Assembly: GCA_017163975.1 (NCBI GenBank)
Contig: JAFFSR010000239.1
Span: forward strand, 2,294,001 to 2,358,000
Reading direction: 5' to 3'
Length of the DNA stretch: 64,000 bases
Source of the DNA: Anastatus disparis
Taxonomy: Eukaryota > Arthropoda > Insecta > Hymenoptera > Eupelmidae
Shown here piece after piece: positions 12,153 through 23,147 of the stretch (positions are counted from its first letter, which is position 1; each line of letters begins with the position of its first letter). The notes beneath the pieces were generated by a model. It was not told where the DNA came from, searched no databases, and saw nothing but the letters and a program-made list of their open reading frames with translations. The translations under genes and the position numbers were made by a program.

Positions 12153-13221
12153 ATCTAAAAAAAGTAAAACTATTTATTATCAATGATAGACCCATCGCAA
12201 ACAAAAAAAAGCAAAAACGATATCAAAAATATTCTTAAATTGAGAAATTATATCAAATAAGTATTGATGTCAGTGATATTTTATTAATTAAATACAATAT
12301 GATAAAAAGAGAACTTGCCGATTATTTAGATTTATGTATACACAGGTCAGACAAAGCAAAGCATCTAGTTTATTGTTCGTACAGCTATCTCTTTCTTTCT
12401 CATTCTTAGGCCGTGCACACTGTGCACGCATGCGCGCCGCTCACAGATGTTTTGTTTCGACAACTCACGGCACAACAGTAATTTATAAACTATAGTTTTG
12501 ATTTTCTTGATGTTTTCAATTCTTTATTAAAGTATTTATATTTTTTGATTGATTTTCTACGTATTATCATGTGTGAAAAGACATTTCTACGTATTAATAT
12601 ATATACAAAGAGTGATTGTGATGCGTGATTTCGATATTACTTTTTTGAACAGTATAATAAAGTGCGAAATTTCTGACGGTAGTACTTTTTTACACAGTTC
12701 AAAAAAGTTGTATTTAGCTCCCGCTAAATGGTGTAGAAAACGCGAATTTAGCTCACGCAGTGCTATAAATTCTTTTTCATCATAAATTGTAACGATATAA
12801 ACAAACTTAAATTAAAAAAATATATTTAAAAAAGATTGTAGTTAATTATTTCACCATCTCTGTTATGTATATTCGAATAGCAAATCTAAAACTCAACCAA
12901 ATTGCAATACTTAATCAATCAAAAAATAAATAAGAATATTGAAAATCTATTACAAGAAATAGTTATAAAACAAATAACTATATATTTAAATTAAATTATA
13001 CTTTAATCTGCTCAGATATTTTAAAGTACAGATTTAAAATGATCTTTCGAAGCCGATTATTGGAGCATGAGTGAGTTGAGTTTTGGCTTTATGATGATTT
13101 TAATAATTGACTTTTGATATTTAAAATTGATGTTTTTCGAAACCTTTCTGTATAAAATGAACTTATTTCGGAATTTATTTAAAAGCCAACACTTTTCTTT
13201 ACTATAAATCAAACAGAATTA

Positions 13222-13950
13222 GAACATTACGTAACTAGTGCGGGAAGTGGGTGATTCCCATTTCCCGCACGTGTTACGTGTATTATTTTTCCACACAAGG
13301 TGTGGGAAGTTCGATTGGTCTTTTACATAATATATGATTGTATTTTACAAATTAATAATAATAAAAAAGAATGATTATATCCTTTTAAATTAAAATTTAA
13401 AAAAAAAAAGAAATTGAATGTGTAGTAGGGAATAGAGGATGTAATAATAGAAACAAATATAATATTGTAAACTTTTTATTTATTAAAAGAAAACGTAAAT
13501 TAAAGTACATTATTTGTTTGAAAAAAGAAATGTAGGTATTTCTATAAAAATTCAAATAAACCAATAAATTACATATTTAACTAAAACATCATTTAGTTAG
13601 ATAATTTTTTTCGCCATACCCTGCCCGAAACTACGACTTTCGTCCCGGCGCCGGAAAACAAAAGTCATAGTTTCGGCCTGGGTATGGCGAAAAATAGTAT
13701 ACACTCCACGGGAGGTAAATTGGCGACCCCATAGCACATATTTGCCACCCTCGCCTTCGGCTCGAGGTGGTAATTATATGTGCTATGGACTCACCAATAC
13801 TTTACCTCCCTTGGTGTGTAATATACTATTCCCACACGCTTTTTTCCGTGTGGGAATTTTTTTTCCGCACGCTTTTTTTCAATCGGGAACAGGGCACTTC
13901 CCGTACGGAAAATCGTGTGAGAAATCGAACTTCCTGCACGCCGTGTGGAA
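13222..13950. mobile_element. Hairpin-rich insertion, about 730 bp
   Basis: Absent from the partner copy, where aaattaaacagaat is followed directly by aaagatttacatc near 43970. It carries three hairpins: 13227-13280 (tagtgcgggaa / ttcccgcac), 13606-13695 (cgccataccc...gggtatggcg, arms with gaaactacgacttt) and 13692-13830. The last has base aatagtatac / taatatactatt, arms ggaggtaaa / tttacctcc, and apex accctcgccttcggctcgag. The right end repeats short CACACGC and CCGTGTG motifs. No protein is supported; open frames at 13742-14020 cross the hairpins. Confidence 0.7.
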
Positions 13951-14204
13951 AAAAGATTTACATCTTTCTATTTTTGCCATTTTGTTTCAATTTCATTTGA
14001 TTTTCACGAAAAGTAGCTGAATTTTGGGGTTTTTGCTAAATATATTATAAAACAAAATTTTAAAAAATATATATTATACAGACAATTTTATAAAATTATA
14101 TTTTTATTCTAATGTTTTTGTAATTTTTAAACAGAAAAAAATGAAATACATGCTCATGCAATACATAAAAATTGTATGGACAAAATTTTTTATAACTAAT
14201 TGTA

Positions 14205-14546
14205 TACTTTTGCTTTTTCATAGAGAAAGCATTGTATTGATAAAAAAAAATTATTTCTATTTTTTCATTAATTTGTACATATTTGGACTCGAGGAGTCGA
14301 AATAAGTGATTTCCAGAATATGATTATGTATGTGTGTGTGTGTATTCATTATACCAGTTAGATCTCGAAAACTACTCGATGGATTTGCCTCAAATTTTGC
14401 ATAGGATTAATTTTTTTGTCTAACTGGTGCGGAAGTTATTGAAAATTGGTTTTCTTAGTGTAGTTTTAATTTTAATTTTATGATTTTAAAAATTTAAAAA
14501 AAATTTTAATTTTTCATTTTTTATCTATTTTACGTAAACTACTCGA
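14205..14546 (+). repeat. Border copy of the gene 1 intron satellite family
   Basis: Reverse-complement match to 8300-8545, with the same tctcatagagaaagcattg-like start, gtacatatttggactcgagg, a (GT)n tract and about two of the 165-bp units (actactcgatggatttg, then actactcgatagatttg). It also occurs at 44480-44824. Confidence 0.7.
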
Positions 14547-14734
14547 TAGATTTGCTCTAAAATTTGTATATAAGTTATTCGCTACAGACTTTATAAAAAA
14601 AGTTTTTGAATAATAATTTTCTTAGAGTAGCTCTTCGATCACTCCTTCTGATTTTTTACTTAAAAATATTTCAATCACTCACAGTTTATTAAAAAAAAAT
14701 ATTTAATAAAACATTCAATATTGTTTCATAAAAT

Positions 14735-14829
14735 TTTATTTAAACTTTTGATGAGTAAATTGTTTTGAGGTACTTTGTTATCACTTCGCCATGTAGACTT
14801 TCCTCAATTTATTTCTCATTTCTCGAGAT
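14735..14829 (-). other. Candidate terminal exon of gene 2
   Basis: Acceptor tttgcag ends at 14830. The exon starts ATCTCGAGAA, close to the start of the Paip1 last exon (ATCTCAAGAACC). AATAAA lies at 14740-14735. Gene 2 has a downstream donor GTAAGT at about 15964, 22 nt after its stop, so this would be a 3' UTR exon. Its protein-level likeness to Paip1 is weak. Confidence 0.4.
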
Positions 14830-15660
14830 CTGCAAATAAACATATACAAATTATGAGAAGCTTGTAGAATATGATTAAAAACTTAAAACAAATCTTTTTA
14901 TTTTAATAAACACAAATAAAATATTTTTCATCGAATCTTTTTCTTCTAAAGCAAAATTAATATTTGCGTATTAGCACCCATAATGTTTAATTTTCCGTAA
15001 AAAATAAAAAGTACAATTTATAGACATAAAGTGATAAAATACAACGCGATATGAGTTATTTATTAGAAAAAAAATAGTATCAAATTCTAAAAATTCATTT
15101 AAAAATAACCAACTAAATTCTTCATATTTTTGAAGAAAAGCGTTCGAAAAGATTAAAAATCAGAAAAAGTCAAGTAAGTAGTATTAATTAATTTCAAGTC
15201 ATCGGGACATTTACGACCGGATCTTATGATGATTAAGTCAAATTTTAATGTTGATATAATATTTAAATGCTACAGTTTAAGGCATAAGGCTCTTTCAACA
15301 CTAACCAAGAGAGGCTATGAGCTTTGGGTCACAGATCTTGATAAAACTTTGGGATATGTTTTTAGGTACCAAAATATAAGTAAAGCCAGAGCGGTGCGGT
15401 TTAACGCTTGGAAAAACTGAAATTATAGACGTTTCTTGTCTTATTTTAAGAAAAATATTTTTAAAAAACTACTGTTTGAAGTGTGAATAATTCAGTCTAA
15501 AAATGTCTTAAATAAATTAACAGGAACTAAAATAAAAGTAGAGAAAGAAAGCTTTAATTTGCCGTTTTCAGAATTGAGAAATAATAATTAGAACCAGAGA
15601 TATGTTTGTTCAAAGTTAAGCAGCAAGAAAGTACCAAAAATCACTGTTCTACAGAAATTA
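14830..15660. other. AT-rich intergenic DNA, no gene seen
   Basis: An open frame at 15226-15420 has no recognisable motif. The part 14830-15200 is alignable with 24670-25000, which belongs to the decayed copy of this gene. Confidence 0.45.
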
Positions 15661-15663
15661 GAT

Positions 15664-15809
15664 GACTGTGAATGTGATTTTTCCGTGTGATACGGCACAT
15701 TTTTATAACCAAAATCTTAAATCATTAATATTAAACATAGCATAGATTACAAACTAAACATAGTTTATAAAAATGTGCCGCATCATACGGAACAATCGCA
15801 TTCACAGTC
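15664..15809. repeat. Long inverted repeat, 146 bp
   Basis: gactgtgaatgtgat with gatacggcacatttttataa at the left pairs with ttataaaaatgtgccgcatc and atcgcattcacagtc at the right, around an AT-rich loop. It looks like a foldback MITE; no target duplication was identified. Confidence 0.65.
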
Positions 15810-15986
15810 AAGTGATCTTAGTGTAGAAAGAGCCTAATTATATTTGTCAGTTAATTTTTACAATGTCCCATAGGCATAGTTTAACGTGATAAAATAACTT
15901 TTAAATTAATAAAGCGGTAAATTTAAGTAACCTGGTTATTTTTAAAAATATAATTTTAACTTACAAAGAATAATTGAATGTTAGGG

Positions 15987-17580
15987 TTATTCAAATCTAT
16001 CCACGCACACAGCTTCGTGATTTTGAGCTACACATTTTTCTTCCTCGGAATCACAATTATTCACAGTACAAGCGTCAATACAGAATTCGAGTTCACATTT
16101 TCGATTATCTGCACATTCACTATCAGCTAAAATTTAAAAATGTTTTATTTTTTTTACATAACTATACTTTTATAATTTTCAAAGATTTTTTTAGTAAAAT
16201 TGGCATTAGGATTATCATTTTAATTTTAATTTTAGAAGTATTAAACAAATTTTTTTTTGGTTCATTTATCTCAAAAAAATTCATCATTTAAAGTCATATT
16301 ATTTCAACACTTGAAAACTAATTCATTCCAAAATGTTTTTTTTTAACAATTTTTTTTTCAGTAAAAAATGATTTATGTATTTTTTAAGAATATACAAATA
16401 GATTAGGAAACCATTAGTTATTATACAAATCCATATAACATTGAATAATATCTTATAATAGGTTTTTTCACAAAGATTTATAATTTTAAATATTCAAGAG
16501 AATGTTCAATACCGACATTACAATTTTCCAAATTTTTCATTCTTTATCCGAAAGTTTAAAAATATTTCTATATTATATCCTTGCATTTAAACTAATAAAA
16601 ACCATGATATAGAACGATTTAAAAATATTATTGAATAAAGATATAAAAATTGTGAAACTGTAATGATGATAACACCTATAAATCATATACCCTTTATTAC
16701 AATATCTTAAGTCAGTTATACATATTGTAACCGCTATATAGATAAAACAAATGTTTTAAGCTAAAATAGAGGTAAAAAATACTTACTTTGACACGTAGGT
16801 AGACATATTTCTCCGATACCTTCGGCTACTACACACTCAGAATTGCCAAGGCAAAAATCTGCTTGACAAGAAGCATCTACATTGGAAAACGCATATAATG
16901 TTACATATTATTAAAAATTTCTGACACTTGCATATTGTTAATTTTATTTTCTACAAACTTCCAAATGAAAATTAATTAGGTTTGTATTTTAAAGAGCGTC
17001 AATCATTAATATTAACGAGCATTAATGTGTCACATAATTGCCTGTTATAGTAAAAAATTATTAAACTAAAGAAATGATAAAAAACTTGTGTTAAATTTAA
17101 ATAATTATCAAAAATTATTAATTAAAAGTTTCGAGTTTCAATCATATAATATTGAATTTCAGTCATCGAATTATTTAAAATTCATAGGATTCAAATAAAT
17201 AATAATGTTAAACAATTTAAATAAATCTAAATTTGATTCTCAATTTATTTAAAAGTAATATACATTTCATAAGAATTACTCGTGTCGTTCCTCTCACTTT
17301 GTTTATATAAAAGGTTCCAGAGCGAAAGTATATTTTTTTTAAATTACGCATTTTAATAAATAAATAATAATAAATGGAAAGATAACATGATTAAATATTA
17401 TAATTTATAAAAAACGTATTAAAAAAATGATTATAAAAAGAAAAACGCATAAAGTTCATATAAATTAGATTAAATGTACTAAAAAATATAAAAAGAATAC
17501 TTACTTAAAATTATCTGAGCATGTGCCGTAAAAGTAAAGAGCAAAACAAGCAGAAATATTATGGGCATTGGTTTCATCAT
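15987..17580 (-). CDS. Small secreted cysteine-rich protein, gene 2 (diverged paralogue)
   Basis: Three coding exons: 17580-17505, 16876-16787 and 16126-15987, all phase-1 junctions with GTAAGT donors and ttag/gtag acceptors. The product has 101 residues. The signal peptide is MMKPMPIIFLLVLLFTFTAH followed by AQ. An extra exon encodes ASCQADFCLGNSECVV...EICLPTCQ. The last exon, DSECADNRKCELEFCIDACT then VNNCDSEEEKCVAQNHEAVC, lines up with the cysteine exon of genes 1, 3 and 4 but lacks the final CPxGYTGxPxxxC part and stops at VDRFE. It is therefore an older paralogue with an added module and a lost C-terminus. The start is the first of two ATGs right after acceptor tttcacacag. Secretion is inferred; the function is unknown. 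Confidence 0.8.
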
Positions 17581-17988
17581 TCCTTCGTTTTTCAAACTGT
17601 GTGAAAAAATAAAAAATAATTTAGATCAGAAATTCAAAAGTTGAAATAATTCACTGTGCAACAAGGGAGTAAAGTCAAAGATATCACTCAAGAATATCAT
17701 TCCTGACAATTAATCGACTTTGCTTATGCGATGTAGTACATAGTACTTTATTTCTATAATTAAAACATGATCACTTTATTAGTTTGAAATTTTTAAAACT
17801 TTATATTCAAACAGAAATTAACAAGAAGTAAAGTGACATTTTATATTGCTAGATAATTTCGAATTCATAAAATGACCATTACAAATCAGGAATAAATGTC
17901 ATTATTATTCTGTTTTCTTATAAAACATTAAAACCTTAGATATCAATATAATAGACTGAAAACATGAAAATTAATGTGTTATTATTAC

Positions 17989-18075
17989 CTCTATGATTTT
18001 CTCTTCGATTAGTCTCTTTGTGTGGTACGAATTCTATTGAAATCGATATTAAAATTTTCACTTTTTATTGATTTT
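17989..18075 (-). promoter_or_regulatory. Gene 2 first (noncoding) exon and promoter region
   Basis: The minus-strand exon ends aaaatcatagag with donor GTAATAATA at 17988, identical to gene 1 at 10098. The acceptor is tttcacacag at about 17600. Upstream, caataaaaagtg may act as a weak TATA element. A second copy of this block stands at 48676 beside a LINE. Confidence 0.55.
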
Positions 18076-18569
18076 TCAACAAATTATTCATTATTACAGT
18101 TAGAAAACGTGATGAGGAATATTTTTAAAGCTTAAATAAATTTGCGACTACAAAACAAAGCTTCTTGCCAAATGCCAAAAGATTTTATATAATGCAATAT
18201 ATTTATGACGTTGTACATCATTAAACTTTTTTCTTTTAACGTAAATACGATTGTACTTTTTGATCGATGCTTATTTTTGGTTATAAGATTTACAGTCAAG
18301 TAGATAGTTTAAAGATAATAAATCATTTGATTTACATTACAATCGTAATCACAGATTGTAAATCAATGAGATATAATTTAAATTTATTTCCAGTAAATTA
18401 CTTCAGTTAGAATTAAGTATAGTAAAAAAACTTTTGTTATGAAAATATATAAAAAATTGTATATAAAATTAAACAACTAAACATAGGATTTTATGGGAAA
18501 TATAACTTACATTCATACTAATATTTAATAATGAAAATAATTTTTTTTTAACCAACAATGACATTATAG

Positions 18570-18927
18570 ATATGTATGAAGATAATGGCCTTTCTGCCCA
18601 ATCAATAAACTTAAAAAATCCTTTTTTCTTATTAAAAAATTTTTCCTTTATTTTCCTTTCTCAACGTTTCGGACATTTTTTATTTTATGTCCCTCCTCAG
18701 GAGCAAAATCAAGTCAGAATTAAATTTTATCTCAATCTCGTCATTGACGATCGTCATTGACGATCAACGTAGTTATTGTGTAATACGTATCGAGAAAGGA
18801 AAATAAATGAAAAAAATTTTTTAAAAAGAAAAAAGGATTTTTTAAGTTTATTGATTGGGCAGAAAGGCCATTATCTTCATACATATCTATTACTATAACC
18901 ATCTGCCATTGGCTGCATTAGCTATTA
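18570..18927. mobile_element. Foldback element with 13-bp target duplication
   Basis: Flanked by identical aatgacattatag at 18557-18569 and 18928-18940. Inside, tatgtatgaagataatggcc with tttctgcccaatcaataaac pairs with gtttattgattgggcagaaa and ggccattatcttcataca, leaving a loop of about 170 bp. An open frame over the left arm is not a gene. Confidence 0.75.
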
Positions 18928-18940
18928 ATGACATTATAGG

Positions 18941-19823
18941 CTTACTAGCATCCCCCGTCTCGGCTTCGCCCGCGCAATAGTTAGGCAGAAGTCGGTAGGT
19001 ATAGAAATAGAATCTCAAAAACTATTATTTATTAAATCGTACTCTTACAAAACTTCGGAATACACAACATTTTTCGTTTGTGAACCATGTGATAATAGAA
19101 TGAATTTTCATTTAAAATAATTTTTTTTTGTAGAAAAAATAAGCATTGAATTTTTTTTTTTTATTTTTCGATATATGTTCAATTTAGTACCAATAAGTCA
19201 AAAAATTTATATTTAAATTGAAGATATAAAATTTTTTCTAAAGTTAAAAAAATTGTCTAATTTTTGATTCTGCCGAATGGAAAAAGAAAATATTTCATTA
19301 AATAATCCGTGGTAATATTACTCTGTGATTAGAGAATATGCAATAAAAATTTATTGTGTTGAAGTTACAGAATATCATAGGTGTATAAGTATTTCTACCG
19401 TACCAGTTTAATAAAGTGAAAGACAAAATCGGTCGCCACCTATTGGGCAACCAAGGAAAGTAGCAAGGATAGAGCTTGTTGACCGCAGAACGCCGAAAAA
19501 AAGTAGTCCCTATTCCCTACGCGTTAAGATCTAGGTCTATAATTAGTTTATTGCAATTATTGATTAAAAAAGTAATTATTTATATAGCCTATAAGACTCG
19601 TCACATTATAAAGAATTTAAATTTAAAATTTGAAAACGATCGGTTCAGTAGTTTTTGAGATAATTGAGAACATTCAAACAAACGCTGTCCTTTTATATAA
19701 TAGTAAGATTTAAATTTAAAATTTGAAAACGATCGGTTCAGTAGTTTTTGAGATAATTGAGAGCATTCAAACAAACGCTGTCCTTTTATATAATAGTAAG
19801 ATAAGATAAGATAAGATAAGATT
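18941..19823 (+). mobile_element. Probable retrotransposon 3' region with tandem tail repeats
   Basis: Starts gcttactagcatcccccgtc, then tcggcttcgcccgcg. It holds a 93-bp direct repeat (cgatcggttcagtagttttt and attcaaacaaacgctgtcct at about 19638 and 19731) and ends in ttatataatagtaagat followed by (aagat)n at 19794-19823. This pattern resembles the 3' ends of RTE-type LINEs or their SINE partners. No reverse transcriptase is left. Confidence 0.5.
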
Positions 19824-19829
19824 TATTAC

Positions 19830-20855
19830 ATGTTTAAATTAACTATCAAAAAACTGTACCAGTCAAATAAAAAAATAATATTCCTATATTTAGTATAAAA
19901 TTAAAATGCTGTTCCATAAATGAAATTTTTTCAAAAATAATTAATAAATAAGTATAAAATAAACTTTTAAACGAAACCTTTTTGACCTTGAATCATAGAA
20001 AAATAACTATCAGAAAATATGTTTTAATCGATTACTTTATTATATTATAATTATCTCATAACTTAGAATTACACATTTTAACAGAAAAAACTGTATGACT
20101 CTCTTCTGTTTTTTATTAATGGTTCATCTAATATTTTTTAAGATGGAATAATAAATGTTATTTTTATAAAATATATTTATGCTAGAAGAAAATTATTATC
20201 AAAAAATAAAGTTTTCATTTTTTATTTAAATATTGCTTTTTATGAATTACATAAATTGACGCTTTGCATATGAAAGATATTATTGTTTTTGTTGAATTAA
20301 TAAAATGTCGATACAGATATATACTTTCAGACAGACATAAAAGAATTTTAAAAGATCAGAATTGAAATTAATAATCTGATGTGATAACAAAATTTGTAAA
20401 CTCCAAAATAGCGCTCAAATAAGGTGGAGTTTTTAAAATTTTTCAGCTCGTTAACCGTTTTTAATACTCTGATAGAATCATTAAAATTTTTCATTAAAAT
20501 AAATGTAATTTTACTTAACTAATGCATTTCTACCAAAATTTAATTTTAGTTGGAGAAGAAGTAAGAGTCTAGAAACAAAAAAGACATATAGCTCATTTAA
20601 TCTTCAAGCGGCCGGCATTTCAGAATGACCAGAATGATGCCGATCGGCATCACCCCGACCGCCTGCAGGTTAAAGCATCAGAATGGACCATAAGCCACTA
20701 TGTGGAAAAACCAACAGGATTTGAGTGCTCAAATCTAAAGCTCATTTAAATAATATTATGAAGCCTTTTTTGTTTCCACTCCCTTAATTGCTTTGTTAAT
20801 TATTCTGGGTTAGTATTAAAAGATTTACGAGATAAATAATTTGATATGTATATAG
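19830..20855. other. Intergenic DNA upstream of the ankyrin gene
   Basis: Mostly AT-rich. A GC-richer patch at 20608-20690 (gcggccggcatttcagaatg, gatcggcatcaccccgaccg) stands out and may be a transposon fragment, but no borders were fixed. Confidence 0.4.
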
Positions 20856-20879
20856 GGCTTAACTTTTATTGTCTAATTA

Positions 20880-20965
20880 TCTGGATTTAATCCCTTAACG
20901 GATATATAATCCCTTAGCAGGTATATAATCCCTTAACAGGTATATAATCCCTTTAGTACATATTA
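20880..20965 (+). repeat. About 20-bp tandem repeat upstream of the ankyrin gene
   Basis: The unit aatcccttaacaggtatat occurs four times with small changes between 20889 and 20953. It is followed by gtacatattaagggtttaaa. A shorter form of the same region lies at 24080-24185. Confidence 0.75.
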
Positions 20966-21062
20966 AGGGTTTAAATAAAATTTTAAAAGATTAATAACAT
21001 AATTCTACCAAATAATTTTAATGTTTGTTGGTACTAATCCATAAATATGCAAAAAATAAACA

Positions 21063-21098
21063 TATAAATAGGTCCTTCAATTAATAGACTCTTCAGTT
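21063..21098 (+). promoter_or_regulatory. TATA box and initiator of the ankyrin gene
   Basis: TATAAATA at 21063-21070 and an arthropod initiator TCAGTT at 21093-21098. The A of the initiator (21095) lies 32 bp after the start of the TATA box, the standard spacing. This gives a 5' UTR of about 95 nt with no intron before the ATG at 21190. Confidence 0.75.
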
Positions 21099-21189
21099 AA
21101 AAATTGCAATCACAGTAGTAAACATCAGATATTGCTGTACTGAATTTACATAGCAGCTTTCATTTGATTATTGAAAATAAAATAAGAAC

Positions 21190-22866
21190 ATGTTTATCGT
21201 TAAAGGTAAACGTAAATACTTTTCTGATAAAATTAAAGGAGCTATGAGAATAAACGACAAGAAAATAATTTCATCATTAATAGAAAAATTCAATCCCCTA
21301 GAAATAAAGGATCACATGGGTTCAACGCTTTTGCATTTAGCAATCAAGATAAATAATTCTAAAATAATAAAATTTTTAATTAACAGTGGCTGCGATATAA
21401 ACGCACAAGATCAAAATGGTATAACACCACTGCTAGCTGCGCTCAAAACTCGCCATTATCAAATAATAAAGAAATTGTTAAAAGCTCAAGTGAACGTGTT
21501 TCTTCCGGATATTAATGGAATCAATGCTTTAAAAGCGGTCATAAAAAGTAATTTAGGTCTCAACAAAGAGATATATATAAAATTGTTTGCAGAACACCTT
21601 GCAGTATGTGGACTAAGTGCCAATGAATTAGCTTTATTAATATTAGAAGCAGAGTGGCCAATACACTACGCTATATACATCAGAAACTCTGAAATAATAA
21701 GATTGATGATAGAGGCTGGCTGTTCTATAGATTCTCGGGACGATGATACTAGCAATTGCACAGCTCTACATATAGCTATTTGTAATGCTGATGTTGAAAA
21801 TACGAAAATTTTGTTAATGAATGGTGCTGATATAGATATATCTCACGAAGAAATACCATCGCCATTCAAGTTAGTTATATATTCAAATAAGAGTGCCAAT
21901 ATATTCGAAACATTTTTGGAATATCAACCGGTATTTGAACGATTCAACACAGATGGAATGATAGGAAGTTTCACTCCATTTTCGGACGCAAAAGCAGAAA
22001 TCATCAAATTGTTAATGAAATATAAAGTGAATTTGACAACAAAAGACAGATTTGGCAAAAGTCTCTTACATTCGTTAGTCCTGAATGAAAATTCGGAAGT
22101 TCTCAATCTAATTTCAAAAGCAGAGGTGGATTTCAATATAACAGACTATCATGGAAATACACCTTTGCACTGGGTAGTCGGATATTCGTATGTGGAACGT
22201 GTGATAGAGTTAATACGCAAAGGCGCAAATATTAATGCTGAAAATAAGAACGGTCACACTCCGTTGTTCACAGCAATAAGTCGTCATGCAAAAGAAGACG
22301 AAATAGATATACTTGTTGAAAATGGTTCGATTTTAAACGAGAAAATACAAAATCTTATATTAAATCAAATCGCAGTAACGAATATTCCTGTTACCAATAT
22401 AAGTCCCATATTGAAACGTATGGCATTTTTACATCTCCAGGATGAAGCAATTTCAATGAGAAATATGCATTTAATAAAAAATAATTCAAGCATTGATTAT
22501 CTTTTCGAATCATATTTACAAGAGCTCAATTCAATGAAACGAAATCAGATAACTATAAATTGTGACCTTACAGTTTTTGATATTCTGTGGGTTTCAGAAT
22601 ATCAACTAATTAATTATGCGCGTAATGAAGAAATCGTCGAGAATCTACTTAAAATCAATGGTTCCGGTAGATATCCAATTTTCGGTAAATTAATAGCAAA
22701 CCGATTTGAATCGGCCTATACTCAACAGAATTTAACTCAAAACGCTATGAATTTTCTCGGTAAGAATATCAAACAATTAAACTGGAATTTAGAAGTATTA
22801 GAAAATATTGTTAAATTCTTAAACAAAAACGATTTAGTCACTCTAAACGTAGAAGAAAGAAACTAA
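21190..22866 (+). CDS. Ankyrin-repeat protein with PRANC-like C-terminus
   Basis: Intronless, 558 residues. Ankyrin repeats are clear: GSTLLHLAIKINNSKIIKFL (about 43-75), NGITPLLAALKTRHYQIIKK (about 77-109), EWPIHYAIY...LMIEAG (about 156-180), CTALHIAI...LLMNGADI (about 193-221), FGKSLLHSLVLNENSEVLNL (about 286-318), HGNTPLHWVV...GANINAEN (about 320-353) and NGHTPLFTAI (about 355-385). The last 70 residues, from SGRYPIFGKLIANRFESAYT to a leucine-rich NLEVLENIVKFLNKNDLVTL, resemble the PRANC domain, an F-box-like C-terminal module. PRANC-ankyrin proteins are known from poxviruses, Wolbachia and parasitoid wasps. By analogy it may be a substrate adaptor for a cullin E3 ligase; that is inference. 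No signal peptide. Own TATA/initiator upstream and AATAAA downstream point to an active insect gene, not bacterial contamination. Confidence 0.85.
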   Translation: MFIVKGKRKYFSDKIKGAMRINDKKIISSLIEKFNPLEIKDHMGSTLLHLAIKINNSKIIKFLINSGCDINAQDQNGITPLLAALKTRHYQIIKKLLKAQVNVFLPDINGINALKAVIKSNLGLNKEIYIKLFAEHLAVCGLSANELALLILEAEWPIHYAIYIRNSEIIRLMIEAGCSIDSRDDDTSNCTALHIAICNADVENTKILLMNGADIDISHEEIPSPFKLVIYSNKSANIFETFLEYQPVFERFNTDGMIGSFTPFSDAKAEIIKLLMKYKVNLTTKDRFGKSLLHSLVLNENSEVLNLISKAEVDFNITDYHGNTPLHWVVGYSYVERVIELIRKGANINAENKNGHTPLFTAISRHAKEDEIDILVENGSILNEKIQNLILNQIAVTNIPVTNISPILKRMAFLHLQDEAISMRNMHLIKNNSSIDYLFESYLQELNSMKRNQITINCDLTVFDILWVSEYQLINYARNEEIVENLLKINGSGRYPIFGKLIANRFESAYTQQNLTQNAMNFLGKNIKQLNWNLEVLENIVKFLNKNDLVTLNVEERN

Positions 22867-23024
22867 TAATTTTTTTTACGTTTTTTTATCTTATAAGCTA
22901 CGGAAAATTGTATATACTTGATATGTTTTTATATTGTATATATTAAAATTTTATAAACATTTGTATAAAATATCTTTTGAAGAGTTAATTTTGTATTATA
23001 GCTTTATATATGTATTTGATATTA

Positions 23025-23030
23025 AATAAA
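23025..23030 (+). terminator. Polyadenylation signal of the ankyrin gene
   Basis: AATAAA about 160 nt past the stop codon, the first canonical signal downstream. Confidence 0.6.
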
Positions 23031-23147
23031 AAAATTTATGGAAAAAAAATTACTTTTGGGTCTTTCTTTATTTTACAAAACAAGCATGAAATTAATTTAT
23101 TGAATATGTTTGAAATAAATCGTTAAAGACTGCACACCTTGTCTTAA

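Larger units (their letters stand above)
11815..12770. mobile_element. Hairpin-ended insertion, about 950 bp
   Basis: Copy B joins tattgtagaaaa directly to attctttttcatcat near 42890, so this segment is an insertion in A or a precise loss in B. It begins with hairpin H2. Its core is bounded by inverted repeats: ttttatagcacgtgtgagat followed by aaattcgc at 11945-11973, and gcgaatttagctcacgcagt followed by gctataaatt at 12737-12768. The insertion at 33143-33990 has the same two modules in the reverse order. No coding capacity. Confidence 0.65.
9345..14546. repeat. Segmental duplication, copy A (partner 36020-44824)
   Basis: The order of sequence matches 36020-37572 and 42018-44824. Shared landmarks include the SINE head, the 5' UTR exon (tacctctatgattttatttt), a gaatttcctcgacgagttttt-like stretch, tcaagttatcaccaaaaaat, a GC-rich block at 11565-11690 and ttttgccattttgtttcaat. 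Copy A alone carries insertions at about 11815-12770 and 13222-13950. Copy B alone carries insertions at 37573-42017, 42276-42387, 43040-43661 and 44088-44361. Confidence 0.85.

Noticed and set aside
13742..14020. Open frames of 92 and 77 residues
   Set aside because: They cross hairpin arms of an insertion absent in the paralogous copy.
15226..15420. Open frame of 64 residues with fairly complex sequence
   Set aside because: No family recognised, no splice partner, and no second copy in the decayed paralogous region. Left as unsupported.
15974..16291. Plus-strand frame of 105 residues
   Set aside because: Antisense shadow of gene 2 exon 3 running on into intron DNA.
21190..22866. Ankyrin gene as Wolbachia contamination
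   Set aside because: It lies in continuous insect DNA between insect repeats and has a eukaryotic TATA/initiator and AATAAA.
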